Assembly (NCBI GenBank): GCA_014607495.2
Contig: CP053167.1
Coordinates: 4,216,001 to 4,280,000 of the forward strand
DNA length: 64,000 nucleotides
Direction of reading: 5' to 3'
Source: Carposina sasakii
Lineage: Eukaryota; Arthropoda; Insecta; Lepidoptera; Carposinidae
Shown here piece after piece: positions 10,076 to 21,407 of this stretch; position 1 is the stretch's first letter; the number at the start of each line of letters is the position of its first letter. The translations under genes were made by a program, and so were the position numbers. The notes under the pieces are model-generated. The model was given only the letters and a program-made list of their open reading frames with translations, did not search any database and had not been told where the DNA came from.

Positions 10076-12004
10076 TACTTTGCCAAAGCTATAATCGCTG
10101 ATAATTGTACTCAATTTATTTATAAATTTATTTTTTCTTTCTTTCCAGATTATTGGACTCTCCGAAAACATACAGACACAGCGTCCAGTGACAAAGAAAA
10201 CTAGCTTCAAATACAAAGAGTGAAGATCCATATTATTGTTAACGGTATCTTCTTAAATTATTGAAAAGATTAACGATTTTGGTATATTTATTAGAATTAG
10301 GCACCTAGTGTTCCTAATAAAAAACATAGATATTTAAGGTCAAAGATGCGTCATTTCGTTCTGCATTGAAGTGTCTAGAAACGTAACCATGAAGTGGCAG
10401 GAATGGAAGCGATATGCTGCTATAAGCAGTTTAGAGCGATGTCTCGCTTTCATAATGGATATAATCCTGGAGTTCTTATCACGCTTGTATGCAAAACGTT
10501 TGCTTAGGTATGTGATTTTTTATCGGTATTTGTTGATTTTCGTCTTTATTGATCCATACTTCATTGCTGGGTTTACTATATTTTTAAAAATTTGCAAACG
10601 CGCAATGAATTGTGATCTAATGTCAATTAATGACCTGCATTACCATTGCCTTTAATGCCGATAGGAAAGGTTGGAATCCTATGAAACTATAGGTTGTTCC
10701 CGCGAATCTGGGTCACAAATTTTCACTTGTTGCTCGACACATCTACATATTGGTCGGTAGGTACCATTAGAGATGAATGTTGAGTGCTTCTGGTATTAGT
10801 CCCTACTAAATACTAGGAAAAATATCAGCTGATTGTGACTCCGCCATTTTGTTTTTTTTTTTTTTATTTGTATGGTCAAATATGTCGAGTGTAGGCATAA
10901 TATGTCGAGCGATAAGTGAGAATTAATTATATTTTTTCCAGGATAATCGTATAGCCTCCCGGAATTAATAACAAAATATGCCTTTTTAGTATTTTCGGGA
11001 AAAGTCGCCTTTCCGATATATTATTTTTAATTAATCTTATTAATTTAAGTTTCTGTTCTCTTCTATAAGAGGCTGGTGAATATTATATTTTCTTAAACTT
11101 AATTTAAATGATGTCAACCTTGTATATTAAAAACATTATGTAGAAATTTAATTAGGAATGAATCAACCTAAGGTTTTTTCCTTTCTTCCTTTACTAATCT
11201 AGCTATCTAAGTAGATATAGTAGATTACCTACCTATTAAAAACTACGTGAAGATCGATAATTTCATAGGTGGCCTATCACTTATTAATTGTTTATAATAC
11301 CTTACTTTCATTGATTTATAAAAATAAATATCATATCTAAGCCTTAGACAAAGTAACATTATTTCTTTATAGAATCGATAGAAGTTCGTCACCGCACGTG
11401 TTCTCCAATAGCAACCCTTCATTTTGGTGCGTTCGTCAAGTCACGTGATCCAACCTCATTGGTGGGAGTGTTGCGACAACGAACGTCGATGTAAGACGAT
11501 GTTACATTATCTAAGCAATTTATATTGTTTTGTTATAATTAATTTGAATCAAAGTTAATTGTTACAAAACGATAACATTCACCTATGTAACATTCTAAAA
11601 ACATAATAAATGCACCTACTGTAAGTTGTTATAATTCTTGAGATAAATCTCTTTATATTGTTATAAAAAGATTCTTGAAAATAAATAAAATAAGCTTTTA
11701 ATTTTAGGTACCTAGGTAATGTAATTTTGTTATAAAAATAATTTCCAATATGTAGAATCTAGTCTGTGATCTCTGCAATAAAATTTAATTTTTTCTCTTT
11801 TTATGCCCAGGAATTGTGAGATATTTGATTGAAAATACTTATATGCATTAATGGCCAATAAATTCAGTACTACATAATATCGCAAATATTTTTTTAAAGG
11901 AGGTGCTACAGGAAGAGAAAAAAATATTATTTCAATTTCTATTTTTGAAGGTTTTAATTTATATTCAGAGAATTTTTACCTGTCACTACTAACCCAACTT
12001 GTAC
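10076..12004. other. No gene seen; AT-rich
   Basis: The frame at 10371-10655 (94 codons) shows no domain. An E-box/CCAAT cluster at 11395-11462 is listed separately. Confidence 0.5.
11395..11462. promoter_or_regulatory. E-box and CCAAT cluster (possible promoter)
   Basis: Two CACGTG boxes (11395-11400, 11442-11447) lie within 70 bp of CCAAT (11405-11409) and its inverse ATTGG (11458-11462), in a locally GC-rich patch. No first exon was recognised nearby, so this is only a candidate. Confidence 0.25.
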
Positions 12005-12114
12005 ATCTCAACTATACCCTCAAAATTGGTCAGAAGTGGCACCAGTGTGGTTCTATCGGCCCTTGGTACTCTGCCTACCCCGTAAGGGATAAAAGCGTGA
12101 TTATATGTAGGTAG
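12005..12114 (+). repeat. LINE-type 3' end repeat (family Q)
   Basis: 'atctcaactataccctcaaa', 'ggttctatcggcccttgg', 'ctgcctaccccgtaagggat' and 'gcgtgattatatgtagg' recur at 43009-43122 (+), 18331-18397 (-) and 21774-21832 (-). The tail ends in a short simple repeat, as non-LTR 3' ends do. Confidence 0.6.
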
Positions 12115-12660
12115 GTATGTACGAGTATGATATATTAAATCTTACTGGGATGATAGGATGGACTAAAAAACCAACTCAGTTGAACCTAATAAAATATTTT
12201 TTATTCTCAGCTTAAGGCAAAGCAAATTGTTTGATTGAAGTTCAGCTACCAAAAACGTCTGTCAAGCTTAGTAATCTTGATGTAAGTAGGTATTTTGTTT
12301 GACAAGTTTAGTAATTAGCTTGACTATTCATCAAACAATTTTCTCTTTTGTTTGAGTAATATGTTTAAGCCCATCGTAGTTTTTACACAAATATATCTAT
12401 TGTCAATGAAATGAATATTATATTTAGTTAGATTTAATCAAAAATGTTACAGTTCCTAGGACGTAACTCACCTGCTAGTGAGATCTAGAGTAATGGCTTC
12501 CTAATAAATCTGTCCTTTAGTTTTAAATTATGTGTGTATTAAATTTCGTCCTTTAAGCTATATTCGTTTCTATTATTCACATGAGTTAACCCTCAAGTCC
12601 GCAGCCCGGAGTACGCTCACACGCACTCTCGACGCCCCCGACATAACCTCAATATTTAGT
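12115..12660. other. No gene seen
   Basis: AT-rich spacer. Nothing supported. Confidence 0.5.
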
Positions 12661-12663
12661 AGT

Positions 12664-12845
12664 AAGCGGTGGTAGCTCAATGGTTAAGACATGTGCCTTC
12701 CAATCGGATGACGTAGGTACGATCCCAGTCAAGGGCTTGTAATTTATCTCATGTACGGATTTTTAATATTCTACAAATTGTACTGCTACTCCCGATGAGG
12801 GTTGGCGTCAGATAGGCAGCCAGTAGTAAGGCAAACGCCGAATCC
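12664..12845 (+). repeat. tRNA-derived SINE
   Basis: The A-box-like 'tggtagctcaatggttaaga' and B-box-like 'ggtacgatcccag' are spaced as in a tRNA, with a TCC-like anticodon region. The tail ('ctcatgtacggatttttaat', 'gttggcgtcagataggcagc') relates it to the SINE at 56976-57300. It is a SINE head and not a functional tRNA, because the acceptor stem does not pair. Confidence 0.65.
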
Positions 12846-13063
12846 TTAGCAACATGACTTTTTGAAAGACACAGTGCCAACTCCCAATGGATGCAGACCG
12901 CTCCCAATAACTCATAGTGGAGACGTGTTCAGTGGTCATCTCATATTTTAAAATGATAATTATGAAACTCCATACCTTAGCTCTGAGCTGAGATGTTTCA
13001 GCGCTCATGAAAACATTTATGAGCGATAGCAAAATTCGTTACGTTATCGAAACATCCCCTAAT

Positions 13064-13090
13064 AGAAGTAAGCCATCGCTCGCTTACTTC
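13064..13090. repeat. Short perfect hairpin
   Basis: 'agaagtaag' and 'cttacttct' are perfect inverse copies just before the truncated RTE fragment begins. Confidence 0.5.
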
Positions 13091-13091
13091 T

Positions 13092-13428
13092 ATGCTTGGG
13101 ATCTCTCTGCGTGATCGAATCAGAAATGAGGAGATCCGCAGACGTACAAAGATCACCGACATAGCTCAACGGTCCAGCAAGCTGAAGTGGCAATGGGCAG
13201 GGCACATAGCTCGAAGAACTGATGACCGATGGAGTCGGAAAGTTCTACAGTGGATACCACGCATCGGCAAACGCAGCGTGGGAAGGCCACCCGCAAGGTG
13301 GACGGACGACCTGGCCAAGATCGCGGGCGTCAGTTGGATGCAGGCTGCTTCTGACCGGTCGGAGTGGAGGTTGTTGGGGTAGGCCTATGTCCAACAGTGG
13401 ACTTTTCAGGGCTGTAAATGATGATCTT
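13092..13428 (+). pseudogene. 5'-truncated RTE-type LINE, C-terminal end of its ORF
   Basis: The frame starting at 13092 reads as the C-terminus of an endonuclease/reverse-transcriptase polyprotein of RTE-type non-LTR retrotransposons. Visible motifs are LGISLRDRIRNEEIRRRT, KLKWQWAGHIAR, DDRWSRKVLQW, GRPPARWTDDLAK and EWRLLG. At 13380-13382 a TAG replaces the GAG present in the sister copy at 20122-20268; the frame then continues as AYVQQWTFQGCK to a TGA. Everything 5' of this is missing, as expected for truncated reverse transcription. It has no independent function. Confidence 0.8.
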
Positions 13429-13431
13429 GTG

Positions 13432-13522
13432 ATGCCGAGCTTCACTAGAATACATCAGCTGCATTTCCTTCCGTGCATGTCGTAATAGTTGACCCTCAGG
13501 CGATAAGCTGACAACTTGTCAT
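13432..13522 (-). repeat. Family D repeat, 3' half
   Basis: Reverse complement of 'gcttcac', 'tacatcagctgca', 'tccttccgtgcatgtcgtaa' and 'cttgtcat'. It starts immediately after the RTE fragment. Confidence 0.7.
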
Positions 13523-13533
13523 ATTATTTAATA

Positions 13534-13726
13534 TTAGTGGACGCCCGCAAATATAATGTCGAAATTATCCGGGATAAAAAGTAGCCTATGTGTTAATTTA
13601 GGGTGTCAGCTAACTACATACAAAATTTTATTAAAATCGCTCCAGCATCTTTTAGCGTGAAAGAGTAACAACATCCAACCAATCTATCCATATTCACAAA
13701 CTTTCGTGTTTATAATATAAGTAGGA
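13534..13726 (+). repeat. Family A-like repeat, subtype with 'gtgaaagagtaac' tail
   Basis: It shares 'agtggacgcccgc' and 'gtcgaaattatccgggataa' with family A, then diverges to 'aaaatcgctccagc' and 'gcgtgaaagagtaacaac' and ends 'tataatataagtaggat'. A sister copy is at 45120-45325. Confidence 0.7.
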
Positions 13727-13806
13727 TCTGTTCCCGTGACGTGGCTGTTCGTCTTAACTTACTTAACCTACCCCATTTCGGGATCACAGGCACACACGTG
13801 TGTATA

Positions 13807-13991
13807 CAGGGTGTAACAAAAGGGGTATGTTAAGCGAAAAGCTATACAAATAGCCCACTAACAGGAACCTACCCACAAAATTTTAAACTCGAAATCATAT
13901 GTTTATTTTTCCAGATAGTATGGAGAATTCCTGAACAACTCAGGAATATTACATAGCTTTTCGCTTAACATACCCTTTCTGTTACACCCTG
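13807..13991. mobile_element. MITE (family K), CAGGGTGTAACA ends, TA target
   Basis: Left end CAGGGTGTAACAAAAGGGGT, right end the inverse of CAGGGTGTAACAGAAAGGGT, continuing through 'atgttaagcgaaaagctat' on both sides: about 40-bp terminal inverted repeats. TA lies on each side (13805-13806, 13992-13993). Derivatives are at 55089-55253 and 59889-60001. No coding capacity. Confidence 0.85.
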
Positions 13992-14487
13992 TACGTATTG
14001 TATCAGTGCCGGGACGCAAATACGCGTCGGCGGGGCCTCTACAAAACCACGATGACGTTACATGCATGCTTAGAAAATCTGCAGCGAATGTGTTAAACTA
14101 CCAGGATTCAATGAGTCATCATGGCGAAAGACTGCATCTCCCGTCGATGAATCATATTCCGACAACTCTGGGCATTAATACCTGTTTATATTGGGAACAC
14201 TTTAATTTGTGGCTCCGCGGTATGCAGGGAATTTACGTTGTTGTGCGGTGGAGATTTTTGGTGAAAGTTGTTGTTTTGTTTGGTGGTTTTTTTGAGAGCA
14301 TTACCGTATTTATTTTCATTATCAGGTCAAGCCGCGTGGTATACAGAAATATATAGGGAGATGTCTTTTGATAAAATGGGTAGGTTAGCTACCTATATAT
14401 CGAACTTATGTCCTACTTACTGAAATACCAATCTACGCAAAAATTTGGTACTTAAATATAGGGAATTATCTAATTATTTACTGTGTT

Positions 14488-14748
14488 GATGCCGGGCTTC
14501 ACTACAATACATCAGCTCCATCTCTTTCCGTGCATGTCGTAAGAGTCGACTAAAGAGCTCGGGCAATCCCTCAGGTGAGCTATACTATACGCCAACCCTC
14601 CTGGCACACGCCGTCATAGAACGTTATATGACAGCGCGTGCCAGGAGCGTTGGCGTATAGTATAGCAATTTCTCACTGATCATTTACATCTGTCCCCGCA
14701 ATGCTAAACGTAGCTGTGGGATTTCTTTAATGCTCCTGCAGTTCTTCG
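14488..14748 (-). repeat. Family D repeat split by a small palindrome
   Basis: Minus-strand family D spans from 'tgcaggagca' to 'gaagcccggcatc', with good matches at 'gtcgactcttacgacatgca' and 'gatcagtgaga'. An 80-bp palindrome plus a duplicated TA interrupts it at 14583-14662. Confidence 0.8.
14583..14662. mobile_element. 80-bp near-perfect palindrome inserted at TA
   Basis: The whole segment reads almost the same on both strands: TACTATACGCCAAC at one end, GTTGGCGTATAGTA at the other, centred on AACGTT at 14620-14625 with about four mismatched pairs. TA is duplicated on each side (14581-14582, 14663-14664), and removing the insert restores the family D text 'gagctagcaa'. It is probably a minimal mobile palindrome. 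Confidence 0.85.
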
Positions 14749-15270
14749 GCGTTGTTTTCATTCTCTTACAAGACTTCTAAGACTTGGAGAAAGCAAATTG
14801 TGGGTGATGAACTATGTATGACTCTTTTAACAGCTTTCTAAACGCTGTTTTAGCTTAGTTTAGCTTTTCATCGACTTACAGCCAATTTCTATAACTGATC
14901 TTCAGAGATTTTTTGCATATCTCAGATTTAATCTTCAATTGTTTTCATACAAAATTTCAAATTAGGAATAGAAAAATCCGAGATTCTTTTTGATCTCTCG
15001 TATTAAAATTGGCCGTTAGCTAGCACTATCTTTCTTCTTTGAATCTCACCCAATAAGCACGGTAAGAAAGAACCCCTACTTCATTTTCATCTACTCCTCA
15101 AGAGATGGCGCTTTGTTTAATAAAATCTAAAAGTTTAAGCTTGAAAAGGTATCCACTATTCGTTTACTTACAAGTTACATCACTGCTATTAATAAATACT
15201 TAGTGAACATTATGCAATTACTGTAGAATTTTACTGTTATGTAAAGTATGCATATACCTACGATGTCCTG
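14749..15270. other. No gene seen
   Basis: AT-rich; no recurring repeat or coding signal. Confidence 0.5.
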
Positions 15271-15347
15271 CTCAAGTAGCATGACCTGCGAAACACGATA
15301 TGATAACCGATTTATCGACATTTAGCCTGTCAAACTACGATAAATAT
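15271..15347 (+). mobile_element. Family E element, left half only
   Basis: 'ctcaagtagcatgacctgcg' to 'acgataaatat' matches family E 5' end, again preceded by CTG. It is cut off exactly where the tRNA-like SINE begins. Confidence 0.7.
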
Positions 15348-15455
15348 CGACCCGGTAGCTCAGTTGGTGAGAGCTCTGCACGGAGCAAAGGGGTTCGAGT
15401 CCCACTCGGGTGAAGATTTTTTTCATTTTCTTTATTATTTTTATATAAAAAGGAA
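15348..15455 (+). repeat. tRNA-derived SINE
   Basis: A tRNA-like head: 'ggtagctcagttggtgagag' (A box and D arm) and 'gggttcgagtcccac' (B box), with partly pairing outer stem acccgg/cgggt. It is followed by a T-rich tail 'tttcattttctttattattt'. The anticodon loop lacks the conserved T33, so it is read as a SINE and not a tRNA gene. A 3' relative is at 50461-50545. Confidence 0.6.
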
Positions 15456-15833
15456 ATTTCCAAAATTCCCACGGAAACAGGGATAACGGGAATTCCTAAG
15501 TTGTCGTGGGTGGCCGTTAGCTAATCTTGTTATAAGCGAACACCGCTTTCTTACTTTTAACTTCACCAATTCATTCCTCCTGCCAAGAAATTGGAGCGCC
15601 TTGAATATAGCGTCCGCAAATGAGACGCTTGTATGCATACTACCTTATTAAAGGGAAATAGGCACATTGTCGAACGCTTTAAATGTATACCTAAAGAACT
15701 GAAAGAAGTAGGTATACCACTCTTATTTCAAAAAATAGAACGACACCGACATCCAAAAAGGATGGGGTTTTTTACATAGAGTCCATAAAAATGAAAAAAA
15801 AAACTTTAATAAATCGAAAAAAATCTATACATA

Positions 15834-16226
15834 CAGGATGTTTTTTCGTTGGCACCCTTAACGAAGGATACGTACTCTATACATCAAATAAAGTAAGTTT
15901 ATACCAAAAATAATGCCGGGAAATGATGTAATTTAAAAAAATATTATTAAATTAAATACTTGATCGGGCGAAAATAGTGTCCAATGTTTATGCTACTTTT
16001 TTTCATAGGCATATATTAATTATTTTTCGTAAAAAAATCTTGCTACACGCGTCAATGTGCATTTATGCAGAAAAACGCAGTCTATTTACTCAACTTTGGA
16101 CCCTAATATTTTGGAAACCAGACACTTACAAGGTAGGTATTCTTCCATGGAGAAAAATAAAATAATATCGTGATAATGTGGAGATTCCGTAGTTTTCGGG
16201 AACGTTGACGACCAAAAATCATTCTG
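15834..16226 (-). mobile_element. Family J element, TA-flanked
   Basis: Minus-strand copy of a ~390-bp element ('tggtcgtcaacgttcccgaa', 'aactttggaccctaatattt', 'gcagaaaaacgcagtctatt'). TA lies outside both ends; the ends are CAGAATGATT and CAGGATGTTT. Other copies are at 22645-23005 and 63686 onward. The short open frame at 15977-16165 is internal to the repeat. Confidence 0.75.
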
Positions 16227-16237
16227 TATAATACCTA

Positions 16238-16442
16238 AAATTGTAACGGATCGATGTTTGTGCACGCTAATCTCAGAAACGGCTGACCTGATTTCTATGC
16301 ACTTTTCAGGAATATGCTGTGACAGGTCCCACTTAACATATAGGATACTTTTTATCCAGGGAAAATGTTTTTATCCCGAATAATATTGACATTTTATTTT
16401 TTCTGCAGTCCACGCGGACGGAGTCGCGGGTGTCCACTAGTA
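16238..16442 (-). repeat. Family A repeat, internally shortened
   Basis: The minus copy lacks the segment between 'cgatccgttacaatt' and 'gtgcacaaaca'. It ends at 'actagtggacacccgcgact'. Confidence 0.75.
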
Positions 16443-18330
16443 TTGAATAATATTTTGCTAAACCAAAAACTATGTTATGTTATAACATAACGAAAAAAAT
16501 TATAAATATAACAAGTGTCATATTATCTTCCCCTCTGGAATTCCATTTCTTTTATTTCTCTGATAGGTAATATCTGTTGATTGTGGCACTCAAGAGTTGC
16601 ACACTCCTCGTGTGTGGTCAACTGGTGTCATTGCATCACCTATATTAAAACTTAAAACAAGATCCAAAAATAGGATCAACAAGGATAATCAATGCCATTG
16701 TTATACCGCAAGGTGTGTTTTGGTACAATATAATTATCGTTGTATTGTAACTTTTCGCCTTTTATTTTAATATCCACGCGCCATCTCCGAATAATAATGT
16801 TATAACACGTTTTTGGTCACAATACGCGATCTAATGAGCATTATTATTACCATTATTGTATACAAAATTGATTTATTATTTGGAAGTTGTAATGTGTGTA
16901 ATTAATACATGGGTACCCATTCTATTACAAAAGTGATTTCTTTCTTTAGTTTAACATTCCTAGTGCCGCGTAATTTGCCTTTCCTTATCATACCTAGAAA
17001 AATATTAGGATTCTTTCTTATTATTATTCTACTTAATATGCATTTAGGTACGTAGGTACCTAACCTATTACTTACCTGTTCAGGTATATTTGCCTATTAA
17101 TTAGCTTTTCCTATTCCTGAGATGGCTCACATACAGTTAAATACAGTTTTATTTGGTACTTACTTAATATTTTATGTTAAATTTATAGTTTTTACTGCTA
17201 TTACAGTATACTTAGTAGGTAATGATAATGAAGATACGTCAAACAACTAATTTTTACATTCAGGCCTCATTAGCTTTAAGCTATACCTAGGTACGTGTAT
17301 CTAAATAAATAAATAAATAAAGAAACATGTTTGTCATAATAAGATCATATTTTTTTACATATTCTTTGTGACAACCCCGTTCTTCACATTTCTGTGATGC
17401 GTTTTGTACAAAATGAGTGATGATGGCGCATGCGCGAAGGGCTTGATTGGCTATTGTCATAATGCAGCTTGAAAGGAACCTACCTTCGACTTACATCTGC
17501 CTGTTTTGTGCTTAATTTTATTTATAGAATTGTAATATGTAAACTTATTGCCTTATTATTAGTTTTAGGGGTCATAATTTAGCTTATCTGCCTATAGGTA
17601 GTACCTACTTTTGGAAATGTAAATAGATAGAAAGTTACAAAATATACAAGTGTTTAAATAACAAAGCACGGTGGAAATGGCTAGTCATCATAATTAATAT
17701 TCCGAATATATAATCACCAGTGACTTAATATTCAGTTTATGAAAAAGTCTACATTTTGAATTAAAGTTCCTTTACTCCCTCATAGATGTCACTAAAATTA
17801 GTTTCGGGTTTCGTCACTGGATGGCAGCAGCGGTTCCAAAAAGTTAAAATATCGTAATATTGTGCCTCAGAATTGTGCCCATCTCAGAACACGGTAAGTA
17901 GATTAGGTTAAAATAATTAATACTTAATACATACTTGAATTTTTGGACACAATTTTTTTCACTAATGGTCTTGACTCTTGACTAGGCATAGTAGCTTACT
18001 ACCAATGCACTACAAAATTATATTACTGTTTTCTACCAACGTAATATAAATAGGGATGTTCCAAACCTAATTGGCGAAAGTCTTGAATAAATTTAACGCA
18101 TCACACGTAAGGGTGGGTGGTAGTAAGACGGCGGTAAACCACCCTTATTATGTGGTATGTCAATTCACCGCCTAAACATTACCGTTATATTATTATGGTT
18201 AAAGAAATTGGTCATTTTATGGTGGTAATTGGCATACGCCCATACGGCCTATAGTCTTGGGATTTAGGGTACGTAGGGTTCCGGGTTGGGCGGTATTTTT
18301 TTAAGCCTATCAATCTTTAAGTTTAATTAC
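16443..18330. other. No gene seen; AT-rich with possible promoter motifs
   Basis: Includes an (AAAT)n run near 17300 and an NRF1-like palindrome (17426-17435). No ORF of interest. Confidence 0.5.
17426..17450. promoter_or_regulatory. GCGCATGCGC palindrome plus inverted CCAAT
   Basis: A perfect NRF1/Ewg-type GCGCATGCGC is followed after 10 bp by ATTGG, in an otherwise AT-rich tract. This combination is common at housekeeping promoters, but no exon was recognised here. Confidence 0.3.
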
Positions 18331-18397
18331 ATGCATACATATAATCACGCCTTTATCCCTTACGGGGTAGGCAGAGCACTAAGGGCCGATAGAAATA
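18331..18397 (-). repeat. Family Q LINE 3' end, partial
   Basis: 'acatataatcacgcctttat', 'cccttacggggtaggcag' and 'gggccgatagaa' are the inverse of the 12005 copy. Confidence 0.6.
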
Positions 18398-19818
18398 CGT
18401 TTAATTAATTTGGTATTTTAAAGGATGAGAAGTAAGAAGAAGGATTTTGTCCTCGTCAGTTCCTTTTTCATCATCATGGGGTGGAAGGATGACCCTCAAA
18501 TAAGCCGTTAATTTCTTCTTCACCAGTTCACCTTTCATCATCATCACGGGATTATTTTCAAATCGAGGTTTATTCGAGTAAGTGGGAACTCTATTGACTG
18601 ACATGACTATTGTGTAATCTGTACCTCTACTACCTATCTTTTTGGCTGTATCTAGGGAGGCCAGCAGTTATTTTATATTGTCGTGGCGAATTGAGTTGGA
18701 ACCTTCTACATATAAATAAATATAGTTATTTACACGACAGAAAAGGATTAAGTACTTATTTATTCCTAGCTCTCGGGAATAAATTCAACAATATAATTCT
18801 GAAATAAAGTAACCTAATCCGCGTATGCTCTCTAAGCCATCTACTTAAAGCTAGAACTCTCTAATAGGTAGTAGTTTATTCTATTATTCTCACCTAGGTT
18901 AATTTAGGTTTTTCTAGAGAATACTTCTTACCAGCCTAGTTAATTTAGGTTGGTAAGGTGCCTACAGTTCCCTCGGAACTGTACGACTTTGACTACTACC
19001 TACTTCGTTCGTCACTTTCATGGGACTATGTCCCTCTAAGGGCCACCTCCATCCCCAAGCCCATACCTGACCATCTCCAGAACCTAAAACTAAACCATTA
19101 TAATCTTGGTTTAGCGATCGACTATTAACATCTTAGTCTTGTTATCTATATTCTATTGGCTTTAGCAATTATAATCTCATACATCTCGTTTAATCTACAA
19201 GGCGGTAGTGTTACTTTATCTCACAATAGATAGTCAAGGTTATATCTGGTATAACATAGGATTTACAGTAAAAGTAATAGGACTTACCAATATTCTGCTT
19301 GGTGTACTTGAATTCTATCTATTTCTAACTCTACCCATAACCTTTTTTCTCGGACCAACGTTCACACACGCCCGCGCCCATTTTTGTTCTGTCTCAGACT
19401 ACATAGAGAATTCCTGAGGAGAATTCTCTGTCAAGAGCAATGTAAAAGAAAAAAAAACCACAGACTACAAATATTTTAGTAATTAGTTTATTCAATACAT
19501 TTTACAAGAAAAAACTTTTCTCGATTCGTGGAACTCCACGACATATATATCGTTTCTGTATTAGGCTATTTTCATATAATTTCGCTTACATAGTAATTTA
19601 CCGTAAAAATCCCATAAATAACGAAACAATAACGTTTGTAACATCTTGAAGGTAATGCACATGTCCAGGTGAGCATCGAAATATATTTAAAAAAAACTAA
19701 TTTAATACGCACCCAGTGTCTTAGTAGCCGTAGCAAAGAATATAGCTACAGAGTTAAAAACTTTTCAAGCTTCCAACTTTCTAGACAGAAAGTTTTGACC
19801 AAACGGCCAAACGTTTTG
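18398..19818. other. No gene seen
   Basis: The minus frame 18401-18604 covers imperfect 'tcatcatcat' duplications and the plus frame 19208-19417 has no recognisable domain. Confidence 0.5.
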
Positions 19819-20060
19819 ACGGCCGACTGGTCTAGTAGGTAGTGACTCTGCTTGTGACGCCATAGGTCCTGGGTTCGAATCCCGGTAGGTGCAAACATTG
19901 GTATGATGAATATCAAAGTTTGTTTCCGAGTCATGGATGTTTCTATACTTATCTATGTATTTATATACCGTTGCTTAGTACCCACGACACAAGACCTTAG
20001 GGATCTTAGTGTGGGACTAGGTTAATGTGTTGTGTAGTGTGTGAATATTTATTTATTTAA
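19819..20060 (+). repeat. tRNA-derived SINE, full-length type
   Basis: A-box-like 'tctagtaggtagtgactctg', B-box 'gggttcgaatcccgg', then the lepidopteran SINE body 'ttgtttccgagtcatggatg' and '3' stretch 'tgggactaggttaatgtgtt', ending in 'atatttatttattt'. Confidence 0.75.
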
Positions 20061-20121
20061 AACAATATGAAAAACGTTATTATAATATAACTATAGTAAA
20101 ATACAAACCGAAATACAAACC

Positions 20122-20268
20122 ACGAGGTGGACGGATGACCTGGCCAAGGTTGCGGGCGTCAGTTGGATGCAGGCTGCTTCCGACCGGTCGGAGTGGAGGT
20201 TGTTGGGGGAGGCCTATGGAGGCCAACAATGGACTTCTCAGGGCTGTAAATGATGATGATGATGATGA
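20122..20268 (+). mobile_element. 5'-truncated RTE LINE with 11-bp target duplication
   Basis: The last ~43 codons of the RTE ORF (WTDDLAK, GVSWMQAASDRSEWRLLGEA, QGCK, stop) are followed by (GATGAT)n. AAATACAAACC flanks it exactly at 20111-20121 and 20269-20279. It is nearly identical in sequence to the fragment at 13092-13428 but keeps the GAG codon that is TAG there. Confidence 0.85.
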
Positions 20269-20437
20269 AAATACAAACCGTGTTATTGTAAAAGAAAATT
20301 ACCCGTAATCATTGTTAAGGCTAAGCATTGTCTAATTTTGACAGCATATTCCATTCCATAATTTTCTGTCAAATGTCAGTGTTTAAGTTTGGACGCGGTT
20401 TGTAATAAACTAATATGCAGTTCTACAACGTGGTCTT

Positions 20438-20510
20438 TAGTCTATCGCAGTCCACTGCTGGACGTAGGCCTCCCCCAGGGCACGCCTCAAGGCTACGCTT
20501 ACCTTATTTT
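20438..20510 (-). repeat. Family P LINE 3' end, short
   Basis: The inverse of 'tgggggaggcctacgtccag' and 'cagtggactgcgatagacta', the common end of several lepidopteran LINEs. Other copies: 36996, 37774, 38846, 62382 and 62499. Confidence 0.65.
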
Positions 20511-21364
20511 TTAAACACTATGATAATTATACATTTATCTAGCATTCACATTGTGTTTTCAAAAATATCAAAAAAAAAAAAGTAAAAGTTAATATATGTT
20601 TATTCGGCATACAAAAAGTCAGTAATAATTAATGCCTCCTTTATTCACATTCTAAGCTCTACAAATGGTAAAACACAAGCCAAGTAAGGTTTCCACCTGG
20701 ACCGAGTAACAGCCGGTGTGAGGGGGTGTGATCTACCCTTTATCGTGTAATCAACCCCATTGTCTTGGGGGCGCCATCGGCCCTGTCTTAGATTCAGACT
20801 GATATTACCAATTATAAGGCTCAATTTAGTACCATGAAAAGCTTGATTAGGGTAGGTTATAATTAACTTTTTTATGGTGGTATACTGGATTAAGGCAGCT
20901 AAAGCATGAAGTAAGTAGATATTCCTATTTTAAGTAACGTCGTGTGCAGTTGGACGTGGAGGTATCCTACTCGTATCTGCTAAAACAAAAGAGGTTCTCA
21001 TCTCGAACCCAAGTAGAAATAGAACGACATTATATTATCATCGTACTTGCCTTCAAAGATTTAATAAAAGCCTGAGCTGTATAATATTCTGGTTTTCTAA
21101 ACAAACCAAACTACATATGACGAAATGATAAATCGCAAACAAGGCAGGACTTTTTTACTTATAATATAATAAAAATCATGAATAACATTGCTTCCAAAGA
21201 GATATGCATATGCTAAAACTAAAAACAGCCCTAAAACCCATCCCAAAACTATAATGTCCCCGTATCATCTAACTCAATTCTGTGGTTCCTTTACAACAGC
21301 ATTATCTATGCAAATTGACCCCAGGGTCAGCGCCATCTGTTCTAGCACCTGGAGAATTAATTAC
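20511..21364. other. No gene seen
   Basis: The frame at 21188-21430 is not recognised; its opposite strand holds a weak first-exon candidate. Confidence 0.45.
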
Positions 21365-21407
21365 CGAATTCTGGCACGCGCCTGTGCGCCCGCGCATCGT
21401 CAGCCAT
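21365..21407 (-). CDS. Weak candidate first coding exon (MADDARAH...)
   Basis: On the minus strand a start codon lies in good context (caaagATGGCT) within a CpG-rich patch and reads MADDARAHRRVPEF before a possible donor (G|GTAATT). No downstream exon was found and the donor is weak, so this may be only CpG-rich intergenic sequence. Product unknown. Confidence 0.15.

Noticed and set aside
10371..10655. 94-codon frame MSRNVTMKWQEWK...
   Set aside because: No domain, no splice or promoter support; probably a chance frame in AT-rich DNA.
13222..13485. Alternative frames over the RTE fragment, including 13245-13445 on the minus strand
   Set aside because: Shadows of the RTE coding frame.
15348..15420. 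Possible tRNA gene
   Set aside because: A and B boxes are good but the anticodon loop lacks T33, the acceptor stem is imperfect, and a SINE-like T-rich tail follows.
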